This document shows positions 5,599 through 13,626 of a stretch of DNA of 38,862 nucleotides, piece after piece (position 1 is the stretch's first letter; each line of letters opens with the position of its first letter). Location of the stretch: positions 1 through 38,862 of the forward strand of contig CABQIK010000016.1 in the NCBI GenBank assembly GCA_902464275.1, in the 5' to 3' direction. A program made the translations under genes and the position numbers. The notes beneath the pieces are model-generated. The model was not told where the DNA came from. It saw only the letters and a program-made list of their open reading frames with translations, and did not search any database. Origin of the DNA: an uncultured Alphaproteobacteria bacterium. Its GTDB lineage: Bacteria > Pseudomonadota > Alphaproteobacteria > RF32 > CAG-239.

Positions 5599-6429
5599 AT
5601 GACTAAAATTTCAGTTATCGGCGCAGGGTTTGTGGGCTCAACCTCTACATACGCTTTAATGCTTAAAGAAGTTGCCGATGAAATTGCTTTAATTGATATT
5701 AACAGCGAGTTGGTTGCCGCGGAAGTTGCCGATATTAATCAGGGCTTTAGTTTTTTGAGCAAAACCCATATTAAAGCCGGAACTTATGCCGATTGCACCG
5801 ACAGTGATTTGATTATTATTACTGCCGGTTCGGGTCGCAAAGTCGGTGAAAGCCGCTTGGATTTGTTAAACAAAAACATTAAGATTATGGAGGGTATTGT
5901 TACCCAAATTAACCAAACCAATACCAAAGCATTTGTGTTGGTGGTTTCAAATCCGGTTGATGTTTTAACCTATCATGTTTCAAAAATGATTACCGCGCCG
6001 GTTAAAGGCGTGTTCGGCAGCGGCTGCGCTTTGGACAGCTCGCGCTTAATCAGCGTATTGGCTGACCGCTTTGGCGAAAAGACCGAAAATATCAGCGGAT
6101 ATGTTATCGGCGAGCACGGAGATTCGCAAATTGTTGATTGGAACAGCGTGAAAATTTGCGGTAAATCAATTGAAGAATATTGTGCGGCCAAGGGTATTAA
6201 CTGCACGGCAGATTATGAACAAGAAATTGCCGATGTGGTTAAAAATTACGGCATGACGATTATTTCCGGCAAAGGGCGCACCAATTACGGTATTGCCACC
6301 AGCGTTTGCGTTATTTCGCAGGCTTTGCTTAAAAACCGCGTTTCGGAATTAAGCGTTGCTTTGCCTGATGATGCTTTGCAAACGGCAGTAAGCAAACTGC
6401 ATACTGTTTCAGCCAAAGGCGTAAATTAA
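5599..6429 (+). CDS. Lactate/malate dehydrogenase family protein with MDH-like specificity residue and shortened C terminus
   Basis: This is an NAD-dependent 2-hydroxyacid dehydrogenase. It has the GAGFVGS nucleotide-binding loop, Asp33, VVSNPVDVLTY, the substrate-binding Arg149 in SSRL and the catalytic His173 in GEHGD. The substrate-loop position that is Gln in lactate dehydrogenases (Q102) is Arg80 here (SGRKVGESR), as in malate dehydrogenases, while Thr228 of GRTNYG is the lactate-type residue. At 276 residues it is about 35 short of the family. The loss lies between LSVAL and PDDAL, where the last antiparallel strands normally sit. There is no frame disruption, so this looks like an in-frame deletion. 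GAAAGGAAAG precedes the start. Preference for oxaloacetate is inferred and would fit the adjacent aspartate aminotransferase. Confidence 0.85.
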   Translation: MTKISVIGAGFVGSTSTYALMLKEVADEIALIDINSELVAAEVADINQGFSFLSKTHIKAGTYADCTDSDLIIITAGSGRKVGESRLDLLNKNIKIMEGIVTQINQTNTKAFVLVVSNPVDVLTYHVSKMITAPVKGVFGSGCALDSSRLISVLADRFGEKTENISGYVIGEHGDSQIVDWNSVKICGKSIEEYCAAKGINCTADYEQEIADVVKNYGMTIISGKGRTNYGIATSVCVISQALLKNRVSELSVALPDDALQTAVSKLHTVSAKGVN

Positions 6430-6445
6430 GTTAAAGGAGATTGCA

Positions 6446-7624
6446 ATGCATAATTTAGAAGAAAATTTCAGCCCGTTGGGCGCTATGCAGCCATCCGCCA
6501 CGTTGGCAATTTCCGCCAAGGCCAAAGAACTTAAAGCCGCAGGCGCCGATATTTGTTCCATGACGGCGGGCGAGCCTGATTTTGATACTCCGCAAGCAAT
6601 TAAAGACGCTTGCATTAAAGCTATTAACGAAGGTAAAGTTCGCTATTTGGCATCAAGCGGATTGCCGGAGCTTAAAAAAGAAATTGTAAAAAAATTTGCC
6701 GGTAACGGAATTAAAACCGCGCCGGAAAACATTATTGTTTCAACCGGCGCCAAGTTTGCGCTGTTTCAGGCGATTACAACTTTGTGCGGGGCAGGAGATG
6801 AAGCTGTTTTGTTTGCGCCTTATTGGCTCTCATATCCTGAGATGATTAAAGCCTCCGGCGCTAAAGTTGTGGAAGTTGTTACCCATCCTGAAAACAATTT
6901 TGAGCCTCTTAAGGCCGATTTGGAAAAAGCGATTACGCCTAAAACCAAACTGATTATTTGCAATTCGCCGAATAATCCGACCGGCGCGGTTTACAGCATG
7001 CAAACTTTGCAGATGATTGCCGATATTGCGGTTAAAAACAACATTATGGTTCTTTCAGACGAAATTTATGAAAAGCTGGTTTATAATCCGCAAGTTAAGC
7101 ATATCAGTATAGCAAGCCTTAATCCGCAAATTGCCGATTTAACCATTACGGTGAACGGATTTTCAAAGGCGTATGCCATGACCGGTTGGCGCTTGGGCTA
7201 TTTAACCGCGCCGCTATGGCTTGCCAAACGCATCAGCGCTTTGCAAAGCCATGCGACCAGCAACGCAACGTCATTTGTGCAATATGCTGCGGTTACGGCT
7301 TTGGAAGGCAAGGCTGACGCTGATGTTGCGTTAATGATAAAAGCTTTTGCCTCCCGCCGCGAGTTGATTTGTTCATTGCTTAAAAATGTTCCGAATCTTT
7401 CGTTTTTTGAACCGCAGGGAGCATTTTATGTAATGTGTAATATCAGCAAAACCGGCTTGAATGCTGATAAATTTGCTAAAAAAATTCTGGAAGACAAACT
7501 ACTGGCGGTTATTCCGTGCACAGCGTTTGGTGCTCCTGATTATATTCGCTTGAGCTATGCCTGCTCAGAAGCAAACATTAAGGAAGCAGTTAAACGCTTA
7601 AACGAGTTTTGCGGTAAATTTTAA
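6446..7624 (+). CDS. aspC: Class I aminotransferase, probable aspartate aminotransferase
   Basis: This is a fold-type I PLP enzyme of 392 residues, close to subgroup Ib aspartate aminotransferases. Visible features are the N-terminal MTAGEPDFDTP substrate segment, SPNNPTGAVY, the PLP-binding SDEIYE Asp, Lys241 in GFSKAYAMTGWR (Schiff base), and the C-terminal YIRLSYA carrying the carboxylate-binding Arg. It interconverts aspartate plus 2-oxoglutarate and oxaloacetate plus glutamate in the cytoplasm. AAAGGAG at 6434-6440 is a strong ribosome-binding site. It lies 16 bases after the dehydrogenase gene, so the lpxA-dehydrogenase-aspC run is likely one operon closed by the terminator at 7641. Exact substrate range cannot be fixed from sequence. 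Confidence 0.9.
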   Translation: MHNLEENFSPLGAMQPSATLAISAKAKELKAAGADICSMTAGEPDFDTPQAIKDACIKAINEGKVRYLASSGLPELKKEIVKKFAGNGIKTAPENIIVSTGAKFALFQAITTLCGAGDEAVLFAPYWLSYPEMIKASGAKVVEVVTHPENNFEPLKADLEKAITPKTKLIICNSPNNPTGAVYSMQTLQMIADIAVKNNIMVLSDEIYEKLVYNPQVKHISIASLNPQIADLTITVNGFSKAYAMTGWRLGYLTAPLWLAKRISALQSHATSNATSFVQYAAVTALEGKADADVALMIKAFASRRELICSLLKNVPNLSFFEPQGAFYVMCNISKTGLNADKFAKKILEDKLLAVIPCTAFGAPDYIRLSYACSEANIKEAVKRLNEFCGKF

Positions 7625-7640
7625 TTAAGCCGCTGTAATT

Positions 7641-7676
7641 AAAACCGCCGGATTTTTATTTGTTCCGGCGGTTTTT
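7641..7676. terminator. Bidirectional terminator between aspC and pyrG
   Basis: AAAACCGCCGGA pairs with TCCGGCGGTTTT across an AT-rich loop. There are T runs on the plus strand and, via the A run, on the minus strand. It serves the convergent aspC and pyrG genes. Confidence 0.8.
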
Positions 7677-7688
7677 GATTTGCGTGTT

Positions 7689-9329
7689 TTACATTAAGCG
7701 GCTGTTGTCAATAGCGGCTTTAATGAGCGAAACAAACAGCGGATGAGGGGCAAACGGCTTAGATTTAAGCTCAGGGTGAAATTGTACGGCGATAAACCAC
7801 GGGTGATCGGGTCGTTCAACAATTTCGGGTAATTTACCGTCGGGCGATTTGCCGCTTACTATCATGCCGCCTTGTTTTAGCGTGTCTTCGTATTTTAAGT
7901 TTACTTCATAACGATGACGGTGGCGTTCCGAAATATTTTCGGTTCCGTACACCGCGGCAACCTTGCTGCCGTGCATAAGATTGCACGGATAAGCGCCCAA
8001 GCGCATGGTTCCGCCCAAATCGCCGTCTTTGTGGCGAACTTCTTTACTTCCGTCTTTATCCCATTCGGTCATTAAGCCCACTACCGGTTCGCAGTTGGGG
8101 TCAAATTCCGTGGTGTTGGCATTTTTAATTTTGCAAACGTTACGCATGGTTTCAATAACCGCCATTTGCATGCCGAAGCAAATACCTAAAAACGGAATTT
8201 TATGCTCGCGCGCATATTTTACGGCTTCAATTTTGCCGGCTGTTCCACGTTGTCCGAATCCTCCGGGGACAATAATCGCATTAACATCGTTTAAGTAATT
8301 TCCGGCAGGTTCCGACTCTAATTTTTCCGAATCTATCCATTTAATACGCACCTGATAATGATTGGCAATGCCGCCGTGCTTAATGGCTTCATGCAAAGAC
8401 TTGTAAGCTTCAAGCAGTTGGGTGTATTTGCCGACAACCGCAACGGTAACTTCGCCTTCAGGCTTTTTAATGGTTTCAATAATTTGCTCCCACTTGCTTA
8501 AATCGGCCGGTTTATCGCACGGAATGCCAAAGTGGCGGCAAACGGCGTTATCCATACCTTCTTTAGAGTAAGCCAGCGGAACCTGATAAATGTTGCTGAC
8601 GTCAAGCGCGGCGATAACATTTTCTTCACGCACATTGCAGAACAAAGCCAATTTGCGTTTTTCATTTTCAGGGATAGCCATTTGTGAACGGCAAAGCAGC
8701 ATATCGGGTTGAATACCATATTCTTGCAGTTTTTTGACCGAATGTTGTGTCGGTTTGGTTTTAAGTTCGCCGGCAGTGGGGATAAACGGCAGCAGAGTTA
8801 AGTGCACAAACATAACGCGGTCGCGTCCGAGCTCATAGGCAACCTGACGAATGGCTTCTAAGTAAGGCTGACCTTCAATATCGCCGACGGTGCCGCCGAT
8901 TTCACACAGCACAAAGTCTTCATCGGTGAGGTTAGATAATATAAAGTTTTTAATTTCATTGGTAACGTGCGGAACAACCTGAATGGTGGCGCCTAAATAT
9001 TCGCCATGGCGCTCTTTATCAATAACGCGCTGATAAATTTTGCCGGTGGTAACGCTGTCATTTTTAGTGGCGGCAACTCCGGAAAAGCGCTCATAATGAC
9101 CTAAATCCAAATCAGCCTCGGTTCCGTCGTCGGTAACAAAAACTTCGCCGTGTTGATACGGGCTCATAGTTCCGGGGTCAACATTAAGGTACGGGTCAAG
9201 TTTGCGCAAGCGAACCTTAAAGCCGCGGCCTTGTAAGGTGGCGGCAATTGAGGCGGAGGCTAAGCCTTTGCCCAATGATGAAACCACGCCGCCGGTAATA
9301 AATATAAATTTGATATTTGGATTAGTCAT
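7689..9329 (-). CDS. pyrG: CTP synthase
   Basis: PyrG aminates UTP to CTP using ATP and glutamine. It is full length at 546 residues. The synthetase half has the FITGGVVSSLGKG P-loop, VDPGTMSPYQHGEVFV and CEIGGTVGDIE. The glutaminase half has PGGFGQRG, the nucleophile cysteine in GICFGMQMA, and a C-terminal FHPE with the His-Glu pair. AAGGA lies about 10 bases before ATG 9329. It lies downstream of tpiA and secG on the same strand, an order common in Alphaproteobacteria. A terminator between secG and pyrG suggests that at least part of its expression comes from its own promoter. Confidence 0.97.
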   Translation of the reverse strand: MTNPNIKFIFITGGVVSSLGKGLASASIAATLQGRGFKVRLRKLDPYLNVDPGTMSPYQHGEVFVTDDGTEADLDLGHYERFSGVAATKNDSVTTGKIYQRVIDKERHGEYLGATIQVVPHVTNEIKNFILSNLTDEDFVLCEIGGTVGDIEGQPYLEAIRQVAYELGRDRVMFVHLTLLPFIPTAGELKTKPTQHSVKKLQEYGIQPDMLLCRSQMAIPENEKRKLALFCNVREENVIAALDVSNIYQVPLAYSKEGMDNAVCRHFGIPCDKPADLSKWEQIIETIKKPEGEVTVAVVGKYTQLLEAYKSLHEAIKHGGIANHYQVRIKWIDSEKLESEPAGNYLNDVNAIIVPGGFGQRGTAGKIEAVKYAREHKIPFLGICFGMQMAVIETMRNVCKIKNANTTEFDPNCEPVVGLMTEWDKDGSKEVRHKDGDLGGTMRLGAYPCNLMHGSKVAAVYGTENISERHRHRYEVNLKYEDTLKQGGMIVSGKSPDGKLPEIVERPDHPWFIAVQFHPELKSKPFAPHPLFVSLIKAAIDNSRLM

Positions 9330-9379
9330 TTTAAGAAGTTCCTTGTTTTTATTACATTAAATTTGTTTTTTCAAAGTGA

Positions 9380-9410
9380 AAAAGGCACCTCACGGATTGG
9401 GGTGCCTTTT
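9380..9410 (-). terminator. Terminator after secG
   Basis: AAAAGGCACC and GGTGCCTTTT form a perfect 10-bp stem. On the minus strand the stem ends in a T run, which fits termination or attenuation between secG and pyrG. Confidence 0.75.
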
Positions 9411-9435
9411 GTTGAAGTGTTTTCATTGTTACCTG

Positions 9436-9762
9436 CTATTTAGCGGTTGGAACGGCAGGTGCTTGCGGAGCAACCGGAGCCGGAGCGCTTTGAGCCGGCA
9501 CGGTATCAATCAATGAAGCATTGTGATGATCGGCACCTTTGTAATATAAGCACAAAGCAATACTGGTAGCAAAAAAGACGGTTGCCAAAATTGCAGTGGT
9601 GCGGGTTAAAAGATTGCCGGTTCCGCGAGCGGTTAAAAAGCTGTTAGCGCCGGAGCCGCCGCCTAAGCCGTTTAATGCTCCGCCGTTAGAGCGTTGCATT
9701 AAAATTACAACCACCAAAAAAATGGCGGTAATTAAATGAATAACTAACAATACTGATCCCAT
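9436..9762 (-). CDS. secG: Preprotein translocase subunit SecG
   Basis: SecG is the accessory subunit of the SecYEG channel in the inner membrane. The 108-residue protein has the usual two membrane helices (around residues 3-21 and 55-75). The conserved LMQRSNGGALNGLGGG loop lies between them. The C-terminal tail is rich in Ala, Pro and Val and low in complexity, as in many alphaproteobacterial SecG proteins. GAAAGGAAAA precedes ATG 9762. It starts 19 bases after tpiA ends, so the two genes share a transcript. Confidence 0.93.
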   Translation of the reverse strand: MGSVLLVIHLITAIFLVVVILMQRSNGGALNGLGGGSGANSFLTARGTGNLLTRTTAILATVFFATSIALCLYYKGADHHNASLIDTVPAQSAPAPVAPQAPAVPTAK

Positions 9763-9781
9763 AGTTTTTCCTTTCGGTTAC

Positions 9782-10546
9782 TTATTTTTTACAAACGGTT
9801 GCGGCAATGCCCATAAAATCAGAGGCTTTTAAGCTGGCGCCGCCGATTAAGCCGCCGTCAACATCAGGTAAAGCCAACAATTCAGCGGCGTTAGACGGTT
9901 TTACCGAACCGCCGTAAAGCAAGCGCATTTTGTTAGCGGTTGCTTTGCCTAATTTTTTGGCAACAACTTTACGAATAGCGGCGTGAACTTCTTCAACATC
10001 GGCGGCAGTCGGAGTTTTGCCGGTGCCGATAGCCCAAACCGGTTCATAAGCAATAACGGTGTTTACGGCAGTCGCCGAATCGGGAACGGAGCCCATAATC
10101 TGTTTGGTGCAAACGTCAATGGTTTTGCCGGCATCGCGCTCTGCTTCGGTTTCACCGATGCAGATAACAGCTTTTAAGCCTGCTTTGTAAGCGGCTTCAG
10201 CTTTTTGGCAAATAAGTTCGTTGCTTTCATGGTGGTCGGCGCGTCTTTCGGAGTGTCCGACAATAACATAAGCACAACCGCAGTTTTTGAGCATAACCGG
10301 GCTGATGTCGCCGGTGTGAGCGCCTTTTTCAGCCGTGTGGCAATCTTGCGCGCCGAGCGCTACTTTTGAACCGCGCAGGGCTTTTTTAACGGTGGTTAAC
10401 AGCGTAAACGGAGGGCAAACCAAAAATTCACATTCAGGTTTACCTAACTTTTTTACTTCAGTTGCAACTTCTTTGGCCAAAGCCGCGCCATCGGCGAGCA
10501 AGCCGTTCATTTTCCAGTTGCCGGCAATCAATACCTTACGAGACAT
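9782..10546 (-). CDS. tpiA: Triosephosphate isomerase
   Basis: TpiA interconverts dihydroxyacetone phosphate and glyceraldehyde 3-phosphate in glycolysis. The 254-residue protein has every hallmark: GNWKMN with the electrophilic Lys near the N terminus, VIVGHSERR with the catalytic His, AYEPVWAIGTGKTP with the catalytic Glu and mobile loop, and LYGGSVKP and GGLIGGASL for phosphate binding. It is the first gene of a tpiA-secG unit on the minus strand, transcribed divergently from the ppiD-type foldase gene. AGGAAAAA before ATG 10546 is the ribosome-binding site. Confidence 0.97.
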   Translation of the reverse strand: MSRKVLIAGNWKMNGLLADGAALAKEVATEVKKLGKPECEFLVCPPFTLLTTVKKALRGSKVALGAQDCHTAEKGAHTGDISPVMLKNCGCAYVIVGHSERRADHHESNELICQKAEAAYKAGLKAVICIGETEAERDAGKTIDVCTKQIMGSVPDSATAVNTVIAYEPVWAIGTGKTPTAADVEEVHAAIRKVVAKKLGKATANKMRLLYGGSVKPSNAAELLALPDVDGGLIGGASLKASDFMGIAATVCKK

Positions 10547-10716
10547 TTGTTTTTCCTATTTTTGTTAAATACATATTGTTGCCAACTTTGTAACATACCG
10601 ATTTAAGTTTTTCCAGTTAAAAAATGTTTTTAACACAGAAAATAACGGTTTTTTGTTGCATTGAGCTTTTTTATCCCCAAATATATAAAAACTTGTCAAC
10701 ACGCCCGATTTAATAA

Positions 10717-10744
10717 TTGCATTAACGGATTATTAATTTATAAT
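10717..10744 (+). promoter_or_regulatory. Sigma-70-type promoter of the ppiD-like gene
   Basis: TTGCAT (10717-10722) and a perfect TATAAT (10739-10744) are 16 bases apart. Transcription would start near 10751, about 30 bases before the ATG at 10781, leaving room for AAGGAAAG. This supports the downstream start over the open frame that begins at 10661. Confidence 0.65.
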
Positions 10745-10780
10745 ACCCCCAAAAATGATTTTTTATTTAAGGAAAGAAAA

Positions 10781-12658
10781 ATGATAAGCAAATTAGCAAA
10801 GGCTCAGAAAAGTTGGGTGGCAAAGCTGATTTTAACTTTGACCGCTTTGAGTTTTATGTCAATGTTCGGTATGTACGGCTATTTCGTCACCGCCAGTAAT
10901 AACCGCATGGTAATTAAAGTTGACGGTATTGAAATTTCACAAGCGCAATTTTCATATCGGTTGCAGCAAGAAATGCGCGAGGCTCAAAAACTTTTGGGCG
11001 CTGACGGCGAACTTGACGAAGATATGCGTCAGGCTTTGTTGCAGGCTTTGACTCAGCAAATGGTTAAAGATGCGGTTTTAGACCGCACGGCCGATAAATA
11101 CCACGTTTTGTTCGGTAACCGTTTATTGCAGGGAGCCGTATTATCGGATCCGACATTTTATGATGCCGCGGGTAATTTTAATCGTGACGCTTTCCGCCAG
11201 GCTTTATCGCGCGCAAATATGAGCGAGGCTGATTATTTAGATAATATTAAGCGTACTCTGACCCGCCGTATGTTGGTTGAATATCCGATATTCGGGATTA
11301 ATGTTCCGGAAGTTTTGCTTTCAGCCGCGGCTAAGGCCGATAATAAGCGCCGCACATTTAAATATGTGATGATTAAACCTGCCGAGCTTTCTATTGACCG
11401 CAAAATCAGCGATGATGAAATTGAGCAATATTACGAAGATTTTGCCTCATCGTTTATTGAGCCGGAACGCCGCGATTTAACGGTTATGTCGCTTTCATTG
11501 GCAGAAATCGGCGCCAAAATGCAGGTTTCGGAAGATGATGTTAATTTGTATTATGACGCGCATAAAGCTGATTTTGAAACTCCGCAAACCCGCGAAGTTT
11601 TACAAATAATTTTTAACGATGAAGAATCGGCCGAAAAGGCATATCAGTCTTTGCAAAACGGCGCTGATTTTTATAAAACGGCAGAAGAAGCCGGTCAATC
11701 AAAAGCCGATACTGATTTGGGATATGTTACCGAAGAAGATTTAATGGAAGAAATTGCTCAGCCGGTGTTTGAGTTAAGCAAAGGCGCGTATACCAAGCCG
11801 ATACAGGTCGGCGATATGTGGCAGATTTTGAAAGTTGCCGATATTAACGCCGCCAGCAAAGTTTCGCACGCCGAAGCGGTTGCGCAAATTACCAAAATTA
11901 TTAAAGATGAGCGTTTGTATGACGAATCGTATGCGCAGATGGTAAAAATTGAAGACGCGCTCGGCGCGGGCACAGATTTGGCTGAAATTGCCAAAACTTT
12001 TAACGCTGAGTTACTTGAAGTTAAAGGTTTGGCCGATGATGGCAGTGTTAAACGCGTTCCGCAAAAAATTGCCGAATCGGTTAAATCGCCTGATTTTATT
12101 GATACCGCGTTTTCATATAATGCCGGTGAAACCAGTCAAGTAATTGAAACGGAAGACGGTTTTATGGTGGTTAAAGTTGATAATGTTGCAGAGGCTCATC
12201 CGCAGGCATTGCAAGATGTTAAGCCGCAAATTGAAGAAATTTGGGCAGCAAACGAGCGTACCGCCATTGCGCAAGAAAAGATTAATGACGTTATGCACGA
12301 TTTAGAAAACGGCGATGAAATTTCTCAGGTTGCCAAGCGTTACGGATTAAAGCTTTATAAGTCACAGCCGATTACCCGTAATGAAACTTTTGCTAACCTG
12401 CCGTACGGCGATGTTCGGGAAATGTTTGCTGAGCCTTTAAATACGCCGCGTCAAATTCAGCAGGGCGATGATTATTTAATCGCCGTTGCCGACAATGATT
12501 ATAACAATTCGGCGCCGCTTAGCGAATCGGAGCAAAATTTGGTAAAACAAAAGGCATTCTTGTCGCTTGCTTCTGATTTTGGCGAGGCTATGCTTTCAAG
12601 CTTTGCCAATGAGTATAAAATTAAAATCAAATATAAGCTTTTGGGCTTTGAAGACTAA
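10781..12658 (+). CDS. ppiD: PpiD-like periplasmic foldase (SurA_N/parvulin-type peptidyl-prolyl isomerase)
   Basis: From ATG 10781 (AAGGAAAG upstream) the protein is 625 residues, almost the length of E. coli PpiD. A cytoplasmic N-terminal stretch is followed by one membrane anchor (around residues 14-37). Then come a SurA_N-like chaperone region starting at MVIKVDGIEISQ and a parvulin domain around residues 260-380 (REVLQIIF, TDLGYVTEEDL). The C-terminal region is helical. PpiD-type proteins sit at the Sec translocon exit and help fold envelope proteins. The parvulin signature is degenerate and isomerase activity may be weak, as in E. coli PpiD. It is divergent from tpiA-secG, so a translocon subunit and a translocon-associated foldase lie close together. 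Confidence 0.9.
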   Translation: MISKLAKAQKSWVAKLILTLTALSFMSMFGMYGYFVTASNNRMVIKVDGIEISQAQFSYRLQQEMREAQKLLGADGELDEDMRQALLQALTQQMVKDAVLDRTADKYHVLFGNRLLQGAVLSDPTFYDAAGNFNRDAFRQALSRANMSEADYLDNIKRTLTRRMLVEYPIFGINVPEVLLSAAAKADNKRRTFKYVMIKPAELSIDRKISDDEIEQYYEDFASSFIEPERRDLTVMSLSLAEIGAKMQVSEDDVNLYYDAHKADFETPQTREVLQIIFNDEESAEKAYQSLQNGADFYKTAEEAGQSKADTDLGYVTEEDLMEEIAQPVFELSKGAYTKPIQVGDMWQILKVADINAASKVSHAEAVAQITKIIKDERLYDESYAQMVKIEDALGAGTDLAEIAKTFNAELLEVKGLADDGSVKRVPQKIAESVKSPDFIDTAFSYNAGETSQVIETEDGFMVVKVDNVAEAHPQALQDVKPQIEEIWAANERTAIAQEKINDVMHDLENGDEISQVAKRYGLKLYKSQPITRNETFANLPYGDVREMFAEPLNTPRQIQQGDDYLIAVADNDYNNSAPLSESEQNLVKQKAFLSLASDFGEAMLSSFANEYKIKIKYKLLGFED

Positions 12659-12664
12659 TTTTGA

Positions 12665-12686
12665 GCCGCCGTTACGGCGGCTTTTT
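12665..12686 (+). terminator. Terminator after ppiD
   Basis: GCCGCC, GTTA loop, then GGCGGC directly followed by TTTTT. It is a compact rho-independent terminator between the foldase gene and fmt. Confidence 0.8.
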
Positions 12687-12706
12687 AGCAAGAGGGATTA
12701 TAGTAT

Positions 12707-13615
12707 ATGAAAGTTGTATTTATGGGCACTCCGGATTTTGCCGTTCCGGTTTTGCAGCGCCTGATTGATGAACATGAAGTGATTTGTGTTTATACCCGCG
12801 CGCCGAAAGAGGCGGGCAGAGGCAATAAGCTCAGCAAAACTCCGGTACACTTGCTTGCTGAAAGCAAAGGCATTGAGGTACGCACGCCTAAAACCCTGCG
12901 CAATGAAGAAGAGCAAGAGCGCTTTTGCGCGTTAAATGCCGATATTGCGATTGTGGCGGCGTACGGGCTTATTCTGCCTAAAGCGGTGATTGAAGCTTTT
13001 CCGCGCGGGTGCTTAAATGTGCATGCGTCATTGTTGCCGCGTTGGCGCGGAGCGGCTCCGATTCAGCGCGCTGTTGAGGCCGGCGATAAAGAGAGCGGCG
13101 TTACCATTATGCAGGTGGTTGAAGCCTTGGACGCCGGCGCAATGTATAAAAAAGGCGCGGTGCCGATTACGCCTGATATGACCGGCGGCATGCTGCATGA
13201 TAAACTTGCGGTAATCGGGGCAGATTTAATGTCTGATGTGTTACGGCATTTAGATACAATTAAAGCCGAGGAGCAAGACGAATCGCAGGTTACGTATGCG
13301 TCCAAAATTGATAAAGCCGAAAGCTTGCTTGATTTTACGCGGGCGGCTGAGGTGTTAGAGCGTAAAATCAGAGCTTTTAATCCGTTTCCGGCGATGTTTT
13401 TTGAGTATAACGGCGAGCGTTTTAAGGTGTTGAGCGCGCAAGTTGTTGATTTATCCGGAAAAGCAGGGCAAATTTTGGAAGGAAAAGATAATCTGATTAT
13501 TGCCTGCGGCGGTAAAGCGCTTAAAATTACGGAAATTCAGCGGCAGGGCAAAAAAGCAATGCCGACTGCCGATTTATTGCGCGGATTTTCGTTTGCAAAC
13601 GGAACGATTTTATAA
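12707..13615 (+). CDS. fmt: Methionyl-tRNA formyltransferase
   Basis: Fmt formylates initiator Met-tRNA using 10-formyltetrahydrofolate. The N-terminal Rossmann domain carries the full catalytic signature: Asn104, His106 in HASLLPRWRGAAPIQ, and Asp142 in LDAGAMY. The C-terminal OB-like tRNA-binding domain includes IRAFNPFPAMF. The length (302 residues) is slightly below the usual 310-315. AGAGGG lies upstream of ATG 12707. The gene def, its frequent partner, is absent here. A Stealth-family gene follows 11 bases later. Confidence 0.96.
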   Translation: MKVVFMGTPDFAVPVLQRLIDEHEVICVYTRAPKEAGRGNKLSKTPVHLLAESKGIEVRTPKTLRNEEEQERFCALNADIAIVAAYGLILPKAVIEAFPRGCLNVHASLLPRWRGAAPIQRAVEAGDKESGVTIMQVVEALDAGAMYKKGAVPITPDMTGGMLHDKLAVIGADLMSDVLRHLDTIKAEEQDESQVTYASKIDKAESLLDFTRAAEVLERKIRAFNPFPAMFFEYNGERFKVLSAQVVDLSGKAGQILEGKDNLIIACGGKALKITEIQRQGKKAMPTADLLRGFSFANGTIL

Positions 13616-13626
13616 GTGAGGCTGCG

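Noticed and set aside
10661..10780. Upstream extension of the ppiD-like gene by 40 residues.
   Set aside because: It spans a good promoter and precedes a clear AAGGAAAG site at ATG 10781; the shorter protein starts with the expected membrane anchor region.
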